Assembly (NCBI RefSeq): GCF_039555535.1
Contig: NZ_CP154630.1
Span: forward strand, 4,291,001 to 4,355,000
Length of the DNA stretch: 64,000 nucleotides
Direction of reading: 5' to 3'
DNA from: Stenotrophomonas maltophilia
GTDB lineage: Bacteria; Pseudomonadota; Gammaproteobacteria; Xanthomonadales; Xanthomonadaceae
Below, in pieces: positions 1 through 9,670 of the stretch. The translations under genes and the position numbers were made by a program. The notes under the pieces were generated by a model that saw nothing but the letters and a program-made list of their open reading frames with translations, searched no databases and was not told the DNA's origin. How positions within the stretch are numbered: position 1 is the first letter of the stretch; each line of letters starts with the position of its first letter.

Positions 1-966
1 CATCGCCGACACCTTTCCCTGTCCTGCAAGTCGTTCCAGTTCCTGGCGGAAGCGATCGCCACCACCGACACCGAACACCGGCTGCTCGCGGATCATGTAG
101 CCCGCCGCGGTCCACAACTGAAGGCGGATGCAGACCGAGGTATCGGCCAGGTGGTCGGCACTGCAATCGCCATACTCGCTCACGCCAGCATCGATGCGAT
201 CGCGCAGCGCACCATCATGGGTGGCGATAATGCCGACACCGGCCGCCAGCACCAGGCCCAGCAGGATCTTCATCCGGCCAAGCCGGCGCCCCATCACCAG
301 CAGGCCGATCAGCAGGAAGCAGGGAATCGCCAGCAGGCCACCGCGGGTCTGTGTCCACAGGAATGCGACCAGGCCAAGGATGCCGGTCAGCAGCTTCAGC
401 GTGGCTTCGATGCGAGTGAAACGGGTCACCGGCAGGCCCAGCGACAACAGGCTCAGCACACCGAACAACAGGGTCAGGTCGCCGTAGGTCACCGCATTGA
501 ACTGCTGGGTGGCAGGCCGCACGCCTGTCTCCAGCGCCAACCAGCCAATGATGGCTGCTGCCGCCCATACTGCGGGCAGGGTGCCAAGCATCGCCCGCGC
601 GAGGATCCTGCGCGGCACCCGCAGCGCGGCGAACAGGATCAGCAGCATCGACAACAGGCGCGCGGCCTTCTCGACCTCCGATCCCTTCCAGATGCCATGC
701 ACGCCCAGGCTGATCAGCACGCCGGCCAGCATCACGCCCATGCCGATGCCCATCCACGCATAGCGCCGGGCGGAACCGGGCAGCAGGCGCGGAGCAGCCG
801 AGGGGACCAGCAGCAGGACGACCGACAGCAGGATCGCCAGGTAGAACCCCGCGCTGCCGCCCTCCATGGTGATCATCAGCAACGTCGGCAACGCGCCCAG
901 CACCACGGCGTAGGCGCCGGCCAGCAGGCCCGTCGTGCGGGAGGTAGGCAGGGAAAGCGGAGTCAC
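1..966 (-). CDS. O-antigen ligase family (WaaL/Wzy_C-like) membrane protein, 3' end outside window
   Basis: Polytopic inner-membrane protein that reads open for 322 codons from a GTG at 966 to the window edge, so its C-terminus is missing. Many hydrophobic segments are visible (about residues 14-33, 40-57, 72-90, 104-117, 128-145, 162-180, 190-204, 212-225, 234-248). TQTRGG (205-210) matches the short basic motif of the Wzy_C superfamily, and the later RLQLW...PVFGVGGG stretch (281-303) also fits it. Known members ligate O-antigen or other polysaccharide to lipid A-core in the periplasm, or polymerise it; which one applies here cannot be told. It lies downstream of the GT39 gene on the same strand, 117 bp away, suggesting an envelope-glycan pair. 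Confidence 0.8.
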   Translation of the reverse strand, partial: MTPLSLPTSRTTGLLAGAYAVVLGALPTLLMITMEGGSAGFYLAILLSVVLLLVPSAAPRLLPGSARRYAWMGIGMGVMLAGVLISLGVHGIWKGSEVEKAARLLSMLLILFAALRVPRRILARAMLGTLPAVWAAAAIIGWLALETGVRPATQQFNAVTYGDLTLLFGVLSLLSLGLPVTRFTRIEATLKLLTGILGLVAFLWTQTRGGLLAIPCFLLIGLLVMGRRLGRMKILLGLVLAAGVGIIATHDGALRDRIDAGVSEYGDCSADHLADTSVCIRLQLWTAAGYMIREQPVFGVGGGDRFRQELERLAGQGKVSAM

Positions 967-1083
967 GTGGTGCGGTCGGCAGGTCGGTAGCGATAGACCG
1001 GCACGGTGCCGGGAGCGGTCCTCATTCTAGGACAGAGCAGGCCGCTGGTTGATGCAGGCTGGCCACGTCTGTCGCTCATTCGT

Positions 1084-2805
1084 TCAGTCCGCATCCGGTG
1101 GCCCCTGCAGCCGGTACTCGCGCTCCAGCTCCTTCAGGTCAGGCACGCAGGCCCCGGACACCGCCGTGGCGGGAACAAGCCACCAGCGACGGCGGTTGGA
1201 TATGCCGGCCATCTCCGCCTGCGAACGATCAATGCACCCCTGCATCGCATCGTCATTCACCAGCAACCAGCGATGCAGGGGGGACAAGCGCTGCCAGCGC
1301 ACGGCCGCCTGCAGCTGTTCATGCCAGCGGTTCTCGAATCCAAAGGTTGCCGCGCGGCGGTCCGCCATCAGCAGATTCTGTTCCTTCCAGGCCACCAGCC
1401 CCAGCTCCGCGTCTGGCCCGAGACGCGTGCCGACGTCACGCATCAGACCACGCGCGGAGCTTGAATCATTCAGCAACGGGTAGCCGAGCAGGCCGTAGAG
1501 CACCCAGGCCACGGCCAGGGTCGATACCAGCGCCAGATGGCTTCGACGCCAGCCAGCCACCACCAGGCTCAAGCCACCCCAGAGCCCCATCGCAAGGATC
1601 GTCCACGCCAATGCATCGGTGGCGCCGGGCGGCAGTCCACGTCCATGGGCAAGGTTCACCTCGAAGCGCGGATCACCCAGCAACGCGAGCGCCCCGACCA
1701 GGCTCAATCCCAGTGCCAGCAACGCGGCAAACCCTCCCAGTACCGCCTGCACATCCCGTCGCTTCAGCAACCCGGGCAGCAGCGGTGCCAGCGCCAGGCA
1801 GAACATCGGCAGCGCCGGCAGGATGTAGACATCACGCTTGCCCTGGGGAATCGAGAAGAACAGCACGACCAGCACCCACCAGGCCAGCGGCAGCAGGTAG
1901 CGTGGATCGCGGCGGCACAGGCGCCGGCGCCACGCCGGGATCGCCCATGGCAGCGCCAGGAACGCCGGTATCCACATCGCTGGCATGACACCGAAGAAGT
2001 ACCACCACGGCTGGTGATGGTCCCAGGACTGCGTGTAGCGGCGGGCCGTCTGCCGCACCAGGATGTCGTTGATGTAGGCACGGTACTCGTCCGACCCGGT
2101 GCCCAGCGCGGCCAGCAGCATCGGCGCCAGCCACAGCGATACCGCCAGCAGGAAGGCCAGCGGTGCCAGCCAGAAGCGGCCATCGCGCGCGTGCAGGGAA
2201 ACACGGGGCCAGTGCAGGGCTGCAGCGATGGCCGCCGGCACGATCATCAGCAGCGCCAGCATGCCCACGCCCTTGGTGATCACCCCGATACCGGCAAAGA
2301 ACCAGCCCAGCCACCACCAGCGCCAGGCCGGGCCCAGCAGCAGGTGGCGCAGCAGGCCATAGTTGGCCAGGGTGATGAACAGCACCAGCAGCGGATCGAT
2401 CTGCGCCTTCTTCGCCTGGAAGGTGAACTGCAGCGCGAACAGCAGTGCCCATCCGGCGTAGAGCCCGACCTGGCGCGTCCACAGCCGGCGCCCGAGGTCG
2501 ACCACGCACCACAGCGTACCCAGTGCGGCCAGCAGCGAGGGCAGCAGGAAGGCCACGCGCCAGTGGCCAACCAGGCCGTACAGCGAGGCCTGCCACCACA
2601 TCAGCATCGGCGGCTTGTCCGAATACAGCTCGGTTCCGCGATGCGGGAACAACCAGTAACCGCTGTCGACCATCTGCCGGGCCACCAGCGCGAAGCGTGG
2701 CTCGTCAGAGGGCCACGGATCGCGGAGACCGAGACCGGCCCCCAGCACCAGCAGGGCCACCACCACGAACAACCACGTCTGGCGCGACGCGTGGGTTTTC
2801 AGCAT
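1084..2805 (-). CDS. GT39/ArnT-like lipid-linked glycosyltransferase
   Basis: A 573-residue membrane protein of the GT-C fold. The N-terminal TM helix (about 10-27) is followed by a periplasmic-loop motif with acidic residues (DEPR, 34-37) and YSDKPP (61-66), both hallmarks of the ArnT/PMT family. Around ten further hydrophobic helices follow, then a soluble C-terminal domain of roughly 140 residues. Relatives transfer 4-amino-4-deoxy-arabinose, galacturonic acid or other sugars from undecaprenyl phosphate to lipid A or glycans at the periplasmic face. No other arn gene is visible in the window, so the sugar is not assigned. ATG start at 2805; rsmB ends 23 bp upstream on the same strand. Confidence 0.82.
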   Translation of the reverse strand: MLKTHASRQTWLFVVVALLVLGAGLGLRDPWPSDEPRFALVARQMVDSGYWLFPHRGTELYSDKPPMLMWWQASLYGLVGHWRVAFLLPSLLAALGTLWCVVDLGRRLWTRQVGLYAGWALLFALQFTFQAKKAQIDPLLVLFITLANYGLLRHLLLGPAWRWWWLGWFFAGIGVITKGVGMLALLMIVPAAIAAALHWPRVSLHARDGRFWLAPLAFLLAVSLWLAPMLLAALGTGSDEYRAYINDILVRQTARRYTQSWDHHQPWWYFFGVMPAMWIPAFLALPWAIPAWRRRLCRRDPRYLLPLAWWVLVVLFFSIPQGKRDVYILPALPMFCLALAPLLPGLLKRRDVQAVLGGFAALLALGLSLVGALALLGDPRFEVNLAHGRGLPPGATDALAWTILAMGLWGGLSLVVAGWRRSHLALVSTLAVAWVLYGLLGYPLLNDSSSARGLMRDVGTRLGPDAELGLVAWKEQNLLMADRRAATFGFENRWHEQLQAAVRWQRLSPLHRWLLVNDDAMQGCIDRSQAEMAGISNRRRWWLVPATAVSGACVPDLKELEREYRLQGPPDAD

Positions 2806-2828
2806 GGGACTCGAAACGGCAGCGGGGG

Positions 2829-4160
2829 TCAGCCTGCTTTTATCAGACGCGCGTAGAAGAAACCGTCAGCATCGTTGTCACCGGGCAGCCGCTGGCGTGC
2901 CACGCCCTCGCAATCCACGCCGAATGCGTCACCCAGAGGCTGTGCCACGGCGTCCGGATGCCACTTCAGGAACGCGCGCACCTGGTCGATGTTTTCGGCG
3001 CGCAGGATCGAGCAGGTGGCATACAGCAGCACGCCGCCCGGGCGCAGCATCGACCAGCAGGCCTCCAGCAGGCGCGCCTGCACGCCCACCAGTGCATCGA
3101 TGTCTTCGGCGCGACGGTGGAACATCACATCCGGCTGGCGGCGGATCACGCCGGTGGCCGAACACGGCGCATCCAGCAGGATCGCGTCGAACGGCACGCC
3201 GTCCCACCACGCGCCGGGATCGCTGGCATCGGCGACCAGGGTCTGCGCATGTTCGCCCACACCGGTGCGGGTGTAGGTGTCGCGCGCACGGGCCAGCCGG
3301 CGCGCGTCGATATCCAGCGCCAGCAGGCGCAGGCTCGGGTCACGCTCCAGCAGATGCGCCGACTTGCCGCCGGGTGCCGCGCAGGCATCCAGCACGCGGG
3401 CACCGGTCGCGGGCGCCAGCGCATCGGCCGCGCATTGCGCCGACAGGTCCTGCACCGACAGTGCACCGTCGCCGAAGCCCGGCAGCTGGTTCACGGCAAC
3501 GGGGGCCGCCAGGCGCAACGCATCGGCACACAGTGCAGTGGCTTCAGCGGCAATGCCGGCCTCGGCCAGCGTCGCCAGGGCCTTGTCGCGACCACCGTGC
3601 TGGCGGTTGGCACGCAGCCACAACGGCGCGGGTTGCAGGCTGGCGCTGAAGATCGCCTCGGCCTGCGTCGGCCAATCGCGTTCGATCGCATCAGCCAACC
3701 ATTCCGGGAAGGCGTCGCGCGCAGGCTGTTCGGGGAATCCCTCGCGCTGGGCGCGGCGCAGGATCGCGTTGACCAGGCCGGCCTGGCGCTCACGGCCCAG
3801 CGCGCGCGCCGCATCGACCGTGGCCGAAAGCGCCGCGTGCGCAGGCAGTTCGAGTACGTCCAGCTGGGCGAAGCCGACCATGAGCAACGTACGCAGGTCG
3901 GCATCACGCGCCGAAAGCGGCTTCTGCATCCAGGCCTGCAAGGCCGCGTCATACGTGCTGCGACGGCGCAGCACAGCGAAACACAGGGCTTCCAGCAGCG
4001 CACGGTCGCGGCTGTCGGCCAGCTTCGGCAGTGCCCAGGCCAGTTCGGCCTTCAGCGAACGGCCACGGGTGAACACCTGTGCCAGCACGCGTGCGGCCAG
4101 CATGCGCGTGGCCGCGCCCGGTGCCGCCTTGGCGACGGAGAAATCGTTCTGCTTGGACAC
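2829..4160 (-). CDS. rsmB: 16S rRNA m5C967 methyltransferase RsmB
   Basis: 443 residues from a GTG start at 4160, the expected RsmB/Sun length. An N-terminal NusB-like RNA-binding domain (about 15-145) precedes a SAM-dependent methyltransferase domain. Motif I reads [11 protein letters not shown] (257-267). The two catalytic-type cysteines are in APCSATG (C333) and ATCS (C383). It methylates C967 of 16S rRNA. The start codon lies 3 bp after the fmt stop, so the order def-fmt-rsmB forms a classic operon-like set. Confidence 0.95.
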   Translation of the reverse strand: MSKQNDFSVAKAAPGAATRMLAARVLAQVFTRGRSLKAELAWALPKLADSRDRALLEALCFAVLRRRSTYDAALQAWMQKPLSARDADLRTLLMVGFAQLDVLELPAHAALSATVDAARALGRERQAGLVNAILRRAQREGFPEQPARDAFPEWLADAIERDWPTQAEAIFSASLQPAPLWLRANRQHGGRDKALATLAEAGIAAEATALCADALRLAAPVAVNQLPGFGDGALSVQDLSAQCAADALAPATGARVLDACAAPGGKSAHLLERDPSLRLLALDIDARRLARARDTYTRTGVGEHAQTLVADASDPGAWWDGVPFDAILLDAPCSATGVIRRQPDVMFHRRAEDIDALVGVQARLLEACWSMLRPGGVLLYATCSILRAENIDQVRAFLKWHPDAVAQPLGDAFGVDCEGVARQRLPGDNDADGFFYARLIKAG

Positions 4161-4163
4161 CGC

Positions 4164-5087
4164 TTATGCCCCCACGCGCAGATCGCGGCGAGCGTTGAGG
4201 TAGTCGGCAGCGGTGATCGCCTTGCCGCCTTCACGCTGCAGCACGCGCAGGCGCAGCGCGCCCTGGCCACAGGCAATGTCGATGCCGTCGCGGCCGGCGG
4301 CCAGCACGGTGCCCGGTGCCTGGCCGTGGTCCGCCTCCAGCGCCACCGCGCCATGGATGCGCACCCGTTCACCGGCCAGCGTCGCCTCGGCGATCGGCCA
4401 CGGATTGAACGCGCGCACGGTACGCGCCAGCGCGCCGGCGTCCTGCGCCCAGTCCAGCCTGGCTTCGGCCTTGTCCAGCTTGTGCGCGTAGGTCACGCCC
4501 TGTTCCGGCTGCGGCCGCGCGATCGGCTTGATGCCGGCGCGCAGCAGGCCCAGGCCGTCGGACAGCACCTGGGCACCCAGCTCGGCCAGCTTGTCGTGCA
4601 GCTGGCCGCCGGTATCGGTGGCCGCGATCGGAAGCTCCTGGTGCAGCAGCACCGGGCCGGTATCCAGGCCCGCTTCCATCTGCATCAGGCACACGCCGGT
4701 CTTCGCGTCACCGGCCTGGATCGCACGCTGGATCGGCGCGGCGCCGCGCCAGCGCGGCAGCAGCGAGGCATGCACGTTCCAGCAACCATGGGTCGGGATG
4801 GCCAGCACCGCCTTGGGCAGGATCAGGCCATAGGCCACCACCACCATCAGGTCCGGCTGCAGCTCGCGCAGCTGCTGCTGGGCGGCTTCGCCCTTCAGCG
4901 ACTCCGGCTGGTAGACCGGAATGCCACGGGCCACGGCCTCAAGCTTGACCGGCGAAGGCGCCAGGCCACGGCCACGACCGGCCGGGCGGTCCGGCTGGGT
5001 GTAGACCGCCACGACCTCATGGTGGCGCGCGGCCGCGCGCAGCGACGACACCGCGAATTCCGGCGTACCGGCAAAGACAATCCTCAT
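4164..5087 (-). CDS. fmt: methionyl-tRNA formyltransferase
   Basis: 307 residues. Adds a formyl group from 10-formyl-THF to initiator Met-tRNA. The start at 5087 gives the canonical N-terminus [13 protein letters not shown]; a longer reading from 5183 would add 32 atypical residues. Formyltransferase core motifs are present: [16 protein letters not shown] (104-119) with N104 and H106, and D142 in the AGLDTGP stretch. The C-terminal OB-like tRNA-binding domain begins near 210. It is followed almost directly by rsmB and preceded by def, whose product removes the formyl group later. A hairpin followed by a T-rich run lies in the 120-bp def-fmt gap and may attenuate read-through. Confidence 0.97.
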   Translation of the reverse strand: MRIVFAGTPEFAVSSLRAAARHHEVVAVYTQPDRPAGRGRGLAPSPVKLEAVARGIPVYQPESLKGEAAQQQLRELQPDLMVVVAYGLILPKAVLAIPTHGCWNVHASLLPRWRGAAPIQRAIQAGDAKTGVCLMQMEAGLDTGPVLLHQELPIAATDTGGQLHDKLAELGAQVLSDGLGLLRAGIKPIARPQPEQGVTYAHKLDKAEARLDWAQDAGALARTVRAFNPWPIAEATLAGERVRIHGAVALEADHGQAPGTVLAAGRDGIDIACGQGALRLRVLQREGGKAITAADYLNARRDLRVGA

Positions 5088-5118
5088 GGCTACCCCACTT
5101 GCAGGATGGATTCGTGCA

Positions 5119-5150
5119 GGAAAGAAAACGGCGCCGTCGGCCGGCGCCGT
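5119..5150 (-). terminator. Rho-independent-like terminator between def and fmt
   Basis: A perfect 9-bp stem, ACGGCGCCG (5128-5136) against 5142-5150 with a 5-nt loop, is followed on the minus strand by TTTTCTTTC. It sits downstream of def and upstream of fmt. Confidence 0.6.
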
Positions 5151-5176
5151 ACAGCCCGCGCGAGCCGCGCAGGCAC

Positions 5177-5197
5177 GGGCCACCCGAAGGGTGGCCC
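5177..5197. repeat. short inverted repeat in def 3' flank
   Basis: GGGCCACCC-GAA-GGGTGGCCC, a 9-bp perfect stem with a 3-nt loop, 10 bp past the def stop. There is no T tract on either side, so it may stabilise the def mRNA 3' end rather than terminate. Confidence 0.5.
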
Positions 5198-5207
5198 GGA
5201 TTGGCGA

Positions 5208-5720
5208 TCACGCCACGTGCTTGCGCTGCTTGGCCAGCTTCTTGCGCACCATCTCGCGCTTGAGCGGCGACAGATAATCGATGAACAGCTTGCCGTCCAG
5301 GTGATCCATCTCGTGCTGGATGCAGGTGGCCAGCACTTCGCCAGCTTCCATCTGCTGTTCCTGGCCGTTGCGGTCCAGGTACTTCACGGTGATGGTGTCG
5401 GCACGGGTGACGTCGGCGAAGATGCCCGGGACCGACAGGCAGCCCTCCTGGTACACCCGGCCCCCGTCCTTGGCGACGATTTCCGGGTTGATGAACACAT
5501 GCGGTTCATTCTTTTCTTCGCTGACGTCGATGACCATGAAGCGCTTGTGCACGTCCACCTGGGTGGCGGCCAGGCCGATGCCCGGGGCGTCGTACATGGT
5601 CAGGAACATGTTGTCGATCAGTTCCTGGAAGGCCGGCGTGGTGACTTCGGCAGCTTCGATCAACGCGGCCTTGGTACGCAGGCGCGGATCGGGGAACTCG
5701 AGAATGGGGAGAAGGGCCAT
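5208..5720 (-). CDS. def: peptide deformylase
   Basis: 170-residue metallo-hydrolase that removes N-formyl from nascent proteins. All three PDF motifs are intact: GIGLAATQ (47-54), EGCLSVP (92-98, metal ligand C94) and HEMDH (136-140, two metal-binding His and catalytic Glu). The start at 5720 ([14 protein letters not shown]) is the conventional one; an upstream in-frame ATG at 5777 would add 19 unconserved residues. It is first in the def-fmt-rsmB series and divergent from the LysM gene, with 126 bp of shared promoter space. Confidence 0.97.
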   Translation of the reverse strand: MALLPILEFPDPRLRTKAALIEAAEVTTPAFQELIDNMFLTMYDAPGIGLAATQVDVHKRFMVIDVSEEKNEPHVFINPEIVAKDGGRVYQEGCLSVPGIFADVTRADTITVKYLDRNGQEQQMEAGEVLATCIQHEMDHLDGKLFIDYLSPLKREMVRKKLAKQRKHVA

Positions 5721-5780
5721 GGCTGTTTCCGGATAGGGGGCCGGCACGCCGGCATACGTCGCAGATTCTAGCTCCAACGC

Positions 5781-5811
5781 TTGCCTTGCGCCCCGGTTTC
5801 TGGACTATAGT
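5781..5811 (+). promoter_or_regulatory. possible sigma-70 promoter of the LysM gene
   Basis: TTGCCT (5781-5786) and TATAGT (5806-5811) separated by 19 bp, 36 bp before the LysM ATG. The -10 is good; the spacer is longer than ideal. Confidence 0.4.
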
Positions 5812-5846
5812 GCGCGGACCTGTTGGGGAATCAGGGCTTCACACCT

Positions 5847-6980
5847 ATGTTGCTTCGTTTTCGTACGGTCGTCGCCGCGGCGATGCTGACCGTGGCTGCC
5901 TATGCTACCGCCGTGGAAGTGAATGGCGGGCACCCGGACACCTATGTGGTCCGAAAAGGGGATACGTTGTGGGATATCGCCGCACGTTTCCTGCAGAAGC
6001 CGTGGCTGTGGCCGGAGATCTGGCAGGCCAATCCACAGATCGCCAACCCGCACCTGATCTATCCCGGTGACGTCCTGAGCCTGGCCTACCTGGACCGGGT
6101 GACCGTGGCGGCCCAGCCCGGCCCGCGCCAGGAGGCCCCGATCGACGCCATTCCGCTGGCCCAGGTCGAGCCGTTCCTGAAGCAGCTGAGCGTGGTCGAC
6201 AGCATCGAGCAGCTGCCCTACGTGGCCGGCCTGGAAGAAGAACGCCTGCGCGCCACCAGCGGCCACGCCGTCTATGTGCGCCTGGCCGACGCCCAGGTGG
6301 GCCAGCGCTGGGCGGTCGTCCGCCCGACCGTGCGCTACGCCCAGCCCAAGCCGACCGAGGACCTGACCGCCAACGGCGACGTCACCCCGGGCAGCGGCAA
6401 CCTGTGGCGCGCCTACAGCGCCCCCAACCACCGCCGCGGCGTGCTCGGCTATGAGCTGGCCCAGGTCGCCACCGGCACCATCACCCATGTCGCCGGCGGC
6501 AAGGTCGAGGCGTCCACCCTGGTGCTGGACAAGAACGAGGGCGGCCGCGAGGTGCGTGCCGGCGACCGCCTGGTGCCGATCGAGGCCAGGCCGTACGACC
6601 TGCAGTTCGTGCCCCATGTCCCCGCCGCCGGTGTCGAGGGCGTCGACGTACGCGTGCTGGCCGTCACCGACATGTTCACCGCCGGCGGCCCCCGCGACGT
6701 GATCGCGATCTCGGCGGGTCGCACGCAGGGCGTGGACAATGGAACCGTGTTCTCGCTGTGGCGCCCGGGCCGCCATGTGGCGCACCGCATGAAGTATCCG
6801 AACTCGTCGCGTACGGACGATTCGCTCAGCACCGGCGCCGGCCGGGTCTCGCTGCCGGACGAGTACGCGGCGCATGCCATGGTGTTCCGCACCTTCGACA
6901 ACGTCAGCTACGCGCTGGTGATGCAGGGCGTGAAGCCGGTGCGCGTGGGGTACAACGCCCTGCACCCGGACGCGAAGTAG
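5847..6980 (+). CDS. secreted LysM-domain protein
   Basis: 377 residues. A signal peptide (about 1-22, hydrophobic with an alanine-rich end) is followed by one LysM module at about 32-80 (TYVVRKGDTLWDIAARF...NPHLIYPGD). The remaining 300 residues are a conserved but unnamed extracytoplasmic region. LysM binds N-acetylglucosamine-containing glycan, so a periplasmic peptidoglycan-associated role is inferred. It precedes dprA as in other xanthomonads. The TAG stop (6978-6980) is the TAG of the first GTAG palindrome unit that follows. Confidence 0.85.
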   Translation: MLLRFRTVVAAAMLTVAAYATAVEVNGGHPDTYVVRKGDTLWDIAARFLQKPWLWPEIWQANPQIANPHLIYPGDVLSLAYLDRVTVAAQPGPRQEAPIDAIPLAQVEPFLKQLSVVDSIEQLPYVAGLEEERLRATSGHAVYVRLADAQVGQRWAVVRPTVRYAQPKPTEDLTANGDVTPGSGNLWRAYSAPNHRRGVLGYELAQVATGTITHVAGGKVEASTLVLDKNEGGREVRAGDRLVPIEARPYDLQFVPHVPAAGVEGVDVRVLAVTDMFTAGGPRDVIAISAGRTQGVDNGTVFSLWRPGRHVAHRMKYPNSSRTDDSLSTGAGRVSLPDEYAAHAMVFRTFDNVSYALVMQGVKPVRVGYNALHPDAK

Positions 6981-7095
6981 AGTCGACTGTGTAGAGTCGA
7001 CTGTGTAGAGTCGACTGTTAGTCGACTGCTCTTCACCCCCCCCCCCCCGGAAACGCCCGCGCTGCACGCGATGGTCGACTGACAGTCGACTCTAC
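6977..7095. repeat. SMAG/REP-like dimer with tripled left half-site and C13 tract
   Basis: The 14-mer GTAGAGTCGACTGT occurs three times in tandem (6977-6990, 6991-7004, 7005-7018). A linker with 13 consecutive C (7036-7048) follows, and then the inverted partner ending in CTCTAC (7074-7095). It is the same family as the regular dimer at 20384-20471, which has only one left unit and no C13 tract. Confidence 0.85.
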
Positions 7096-7178
7096 AGGGG
7101 CGGTCTCCGGCAAACCCTGACGGTCACATGCGAAGGCGCCCTAGGGCGCCTTCGTTGTATCCGGCCGATAGTGGGGGA

Positions 7179-8306
7179 ATGACCAGACAGATGGATGAGG
7201 CGCTGCTGCGCCTGGTGATGGCAGGCGGCGCGCTGGCGCCACGGCGGGCCCTGCTGCAGGCCGCGGGCAACGCAGAGATTGCGATCGCGCAGGGCGCCGC
7301 GAACTGGCGCGCACACGGTTGCACGCCAGAGCAGTGCGCTGCACTGGAACGCCCCGACGCCCGCGCCTGGACCGCGGCACGGCACTGGCTGGAAGACGAC
7401 GACCACCATCTGCTGTCCTTTGCCGACGCGGCCTTTCCGCCGCCCCTGCTGGACGTCCCGAACCCGCCGCTGGCGCTGTTCGTGGCGGGCGATCCAAGCG
7501 TGGCCTGGCGCCCCTCGGTGGCGCTGGTCGGCAGCCGCTCGCCAACCCCGGGAGGACGCGCGCTGGCCGCGCGCTTTGCCAGCTGCTTCGTCGAGGCCGG
7601 ACTGGCCGTAACCAGTGGCCTGGCGACCGGCATCGACGCCGCCGCCCACCTGGCCACGCTGGAGGCAGGCGGCTGCACCGTAGCGGTGATCGGGACCGGC
7701 CCTGATCGGGCCTATCCGGACAGCCACCAACGGTTGCAGGGGCGGATCGCCGCCGAGGGCGCGGTGCTGAGCGAGTACCTGCCGGGCACACCGGCACGCC
7801 CGGGCCACTTCCCCGCGCGCAACCGGCTGGTGGCCGGGCTGGCGCTGGCGACGGTGGTGGTCGAGGCCGCGCAACGCTCCGGCGCCCTGATCACCGCACG
7901 GCTGGCTGCCGAGGCCGGCCGCGAGGTCTGCGCCCTGCCCGGCTCGGTACTCAACCCACGCGCAGCGGGCTGCCACCGGCTGATCCGCGAGGGCGCCGCA
8001 CTGGTCGAGCGCCCCGAGGAAGTGCTGGAACTGCTGGCCCCTGCCCTTCGCCAGCAGCTGCCGGGCTTGCAATCACGTCTGGATGCCCCCACTGAACAGG
8101 GACCGCCGGCGCTCCTGCCGGCGCGCTGGGCCGACGACCCTGACTACCAGCGCTTGTGGCGGGCCCTGGACCACAACCCAACCAGTATGGATTCACTGAT
8201 CACGCGCTGTGGATTGACGGCGCCCCAGGTGTCCTCCATGCTGCTGGCCATGGAACTGGCGGGAATCGTGGTGTGCGTACACGGCCGCTACTGTCGAACT
8301 CCCTAG
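7179..8306 (+). CDS. dprA: DNA-processing protein DprA (Smf)
   Basis: 375 residues. Loads RecA on incoming single-stranded DNA during natural transformation. The Rossmann-like DNA_processg_A domain spans about 75-295, with VGSR (117-120), TSGLATGID (145-153) and [11 protein letters not shown] (211-221) that shape the ssDNA-binding pocket. A C-terminal winged-helix domain (about 310-375) is present. The ATG at 7179 follows a GGGGG/GGGGA Shine-Dalgarno. It is followed by smg 43 bp later, a common proteobacterial order. Confidence 0.95.
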   Translation: MTRQMDEALLRLVMAGGALAPRRALLQAAGNAEIAIAQGAANWRAHGCTPEQCAALERPDARAWTAARHWLEDDDHHLLSFADAAFPPPLLDVPNPPLALFVAGDPSVAWRPSVALVGSRSPTPGGRALAARFASCFVEAGLAVTSGLATGIDAAAHLATLEAGGCTVAVIGTGPDRAYPDSHQRLQGRIAAEGAVLSEYLPGTPARPGHFPARNRLVAGLALATVVVEAAQRSGALITARLAAEAGREVCALPGSVLNPRAAGCHRLIREGAALVERPEEVLELLAPALRQQLPGLQSRLDAPTEQGPPALLPARWADDPDYQRLWRALDHNPTSMDSLITRCGLTAPQVSSMLLAMELAGIVVCVHGRYCRTP

Positions 8307-8349
8307 TTTCTTCACCTCCACAGCGTCGCGCGACGCAGGCCGAGGGGCA

Positions 8350-8823
8350 ATGAAAGAGAGCATCCTGGACGTACTGCTGTACCTGTTTGAACACTATTTC
8401 AGCGAAGACGCGGACCTGATCCGTGACCGCGATTCGCTCCAGAACGGCCTGATCCAGGCCGGTTTCAGCCCAACCGAGATCAACAAGGCGTTCGACTGGC
8501 TCGACGCCCTGGCCGCGCAGCGGCCGAGCGTGGCCCAGGCACGGGTCGATGGCCCCGTGCGCGTCTACCACGGCCCCGAGCTGGACAAGCTGGACGTGGA
8601 ATGCCGCGGCTTCCTGCTGTACCTGGAACAGCACGGCATCCTCGACGCCGACCAGCGCGAGCTGGTGCTGGACCGGGCGATGGCCCTGGACCAGGACGAA
8701 CTGGACCTGGACGACCTGAAATGGGTCGTGCTGATGGTGCTGTTCAACCAACCTGGCTCCGAAGCGGCCTATGCCTGGATGGAGACGCAGATGTTCATGG
8801 ACGAGCCAGAACCCCTGCACTGA
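8350..8823 (+). CDS. smg: Smg family protein (DUF494)
   Basis: 157 residues, acidic, no signal or membrane segment. It matches the Smg/DUF494 family in length and in the N-terminus [17 protein letters not shown]. The family sits next to dprA and topA in many gamma-proteobacteria; its biochemical role is not established. The start follows GGCAATG with a weak GAGGGGC Shine-Dalgarno. Confidence 0.93.
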   Translation: MKESILDVLLYLFEHYFSEDADLIRDRDSLQNGLIQAGFSPTEINKAFDWLDALAAQRPSVAQARVDGPVRVYHGPELDKLDVECRGFLLYLEQHGILDADQRELVLDRAMALDQDELDLDDLKWVVLMVLFNQPGSEAAYAWMETQMFMDEPEPLH

Positions 8824-8862
8824 CCGTACACTTGGGGGCATAGCGCATTCAGGAGCGTCCCC

Positions 8863-9621
8863 GTGAGCGAGTGGTTCCATGCAGAAGGCAACCGGCAGCA
8901 AGGCCCGCTGCCGGCGGAACAGTTGGTCGAGTTGTTCCGCAACAACCAGATCACCCTGGACACCCTGGTCTGGCGCGACGGACTGCCGCAATGGCAGCCG
9001 TTGCGCACCGTCGTGGACGAACTCGGCCTGATCGTGCCGGCGCTGGACGCCGCCGCACCGCCGGTCGAACCCGAGCCGGAACCGGAACCCGTCGCACCGC
9101 CTCCGCCGCAGCCACCGGTACTGCCGGCGTCCACGCCCTACGCCACCAGTGCATCGGCCACCGTCCTGCCGGCACCGAAAAAGAAGCTGTCCGGCTGTGC
9201 GCTGACCGCCATCATCGGTGGTGGCCTGCTGCTGGTGCTGGTGCCGATCCTGGCCATCCTCGCCGCGATCGCACTGCCGGCCTACAACGACTACACCGTG
9301 CGCAGCAAAGTCGCTGGCGCCGTGGCCGCGCTGCAGCCGCTGAAGGACCAGGTGCAGCATTTCGCCGATGACGAAGGCCGCTGCCCGGGCGCCAACGACG
9401 CCGGCTTCCCGGCCCCGGGCGACTTCGCCAACGTGGGTCTGTCGGCCGTGAACATCGGCCGCTTCAACAACGGCCACTGCGGCATCGAAGCAACGCTGGC
9501 GGTACCGGGCAAGGGCATCGACGGCGACCTGCTGTGGCTGGAATACGACCGTGACAGTGGCCGCTGGGCATGCAGCGGCGAAAGCGACGACAAGTACCTG
9601 CCGCAGTCGTGCCGCGGCTGA
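8863..9621 (+). CDS. GYF_2 domain - proline linker - TM - type IV pilin-like domain protein
   Basis: 252 residues from GTG 8863 with AGGAG upstream. Residues 1-56 form a GYF_2 (DUF4339) domain (EWFHAEG...GPLP...TLVWRDGLPQW). A Pro/Glu-rich linker (60-105), a KKK stop and one TM helix (111-138) follow. The segment ALPAYNDYTVRSKV (137-150) and the following helix strongly resemble the mature N-terminal helix of type IV pilins, and the tail carries C174, C212 and other cysteines as in a pilin-like globular head. No prepilin peptidase site precedes it, so it should stay a bitopic membrane protein rather than a filament subunit. GYF_2 is on the cytoplasmic side and the pilin-like part periplasmic (inference). 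Its first 56 residues are nearly duplicated in the next gene. Confidence 0.8.
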   Translation: MSEWFHAEGNRQQGPLPAEQLVELFRNNQITLDTLVWRDGLPQWQPLRTVVDELGLIVPALDAAAPPVEPEPEPEPVAPPPPQPPVLPASTPYATSASATVLPAPKKKLSGCALTAIIGGGLLLVLVPILAILAAIALPAYNDYTVRSKVAGAVAALQPLKDQVQHFADDEGRCPGANDAGFPAPGDFANVGLSAVNIGRFNNGHCGIEATLAVPGKGIDGDLLWLEYDRDSGRWACSGESDDKYLPQSCRG

Positions 9622-9670
9622 GCCGCGCGCATGCCAGCACCTCCATGGACGATCCAACAGGGAACACGCA

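Noticed and set aside
2445..5771. 1108-codon plus-strand frame across rsmB, fmt and def
   Set aside because: Runs antisense to three conserved genes and has no recognisable domain; GC-driven open frame.
6977..7018. Three tandem 14-mers, considered as a CRISPR-like array
   Set aside because: Units are 14 bp with no spacers and match the SMAG head seen elsewhere; no cas genes.
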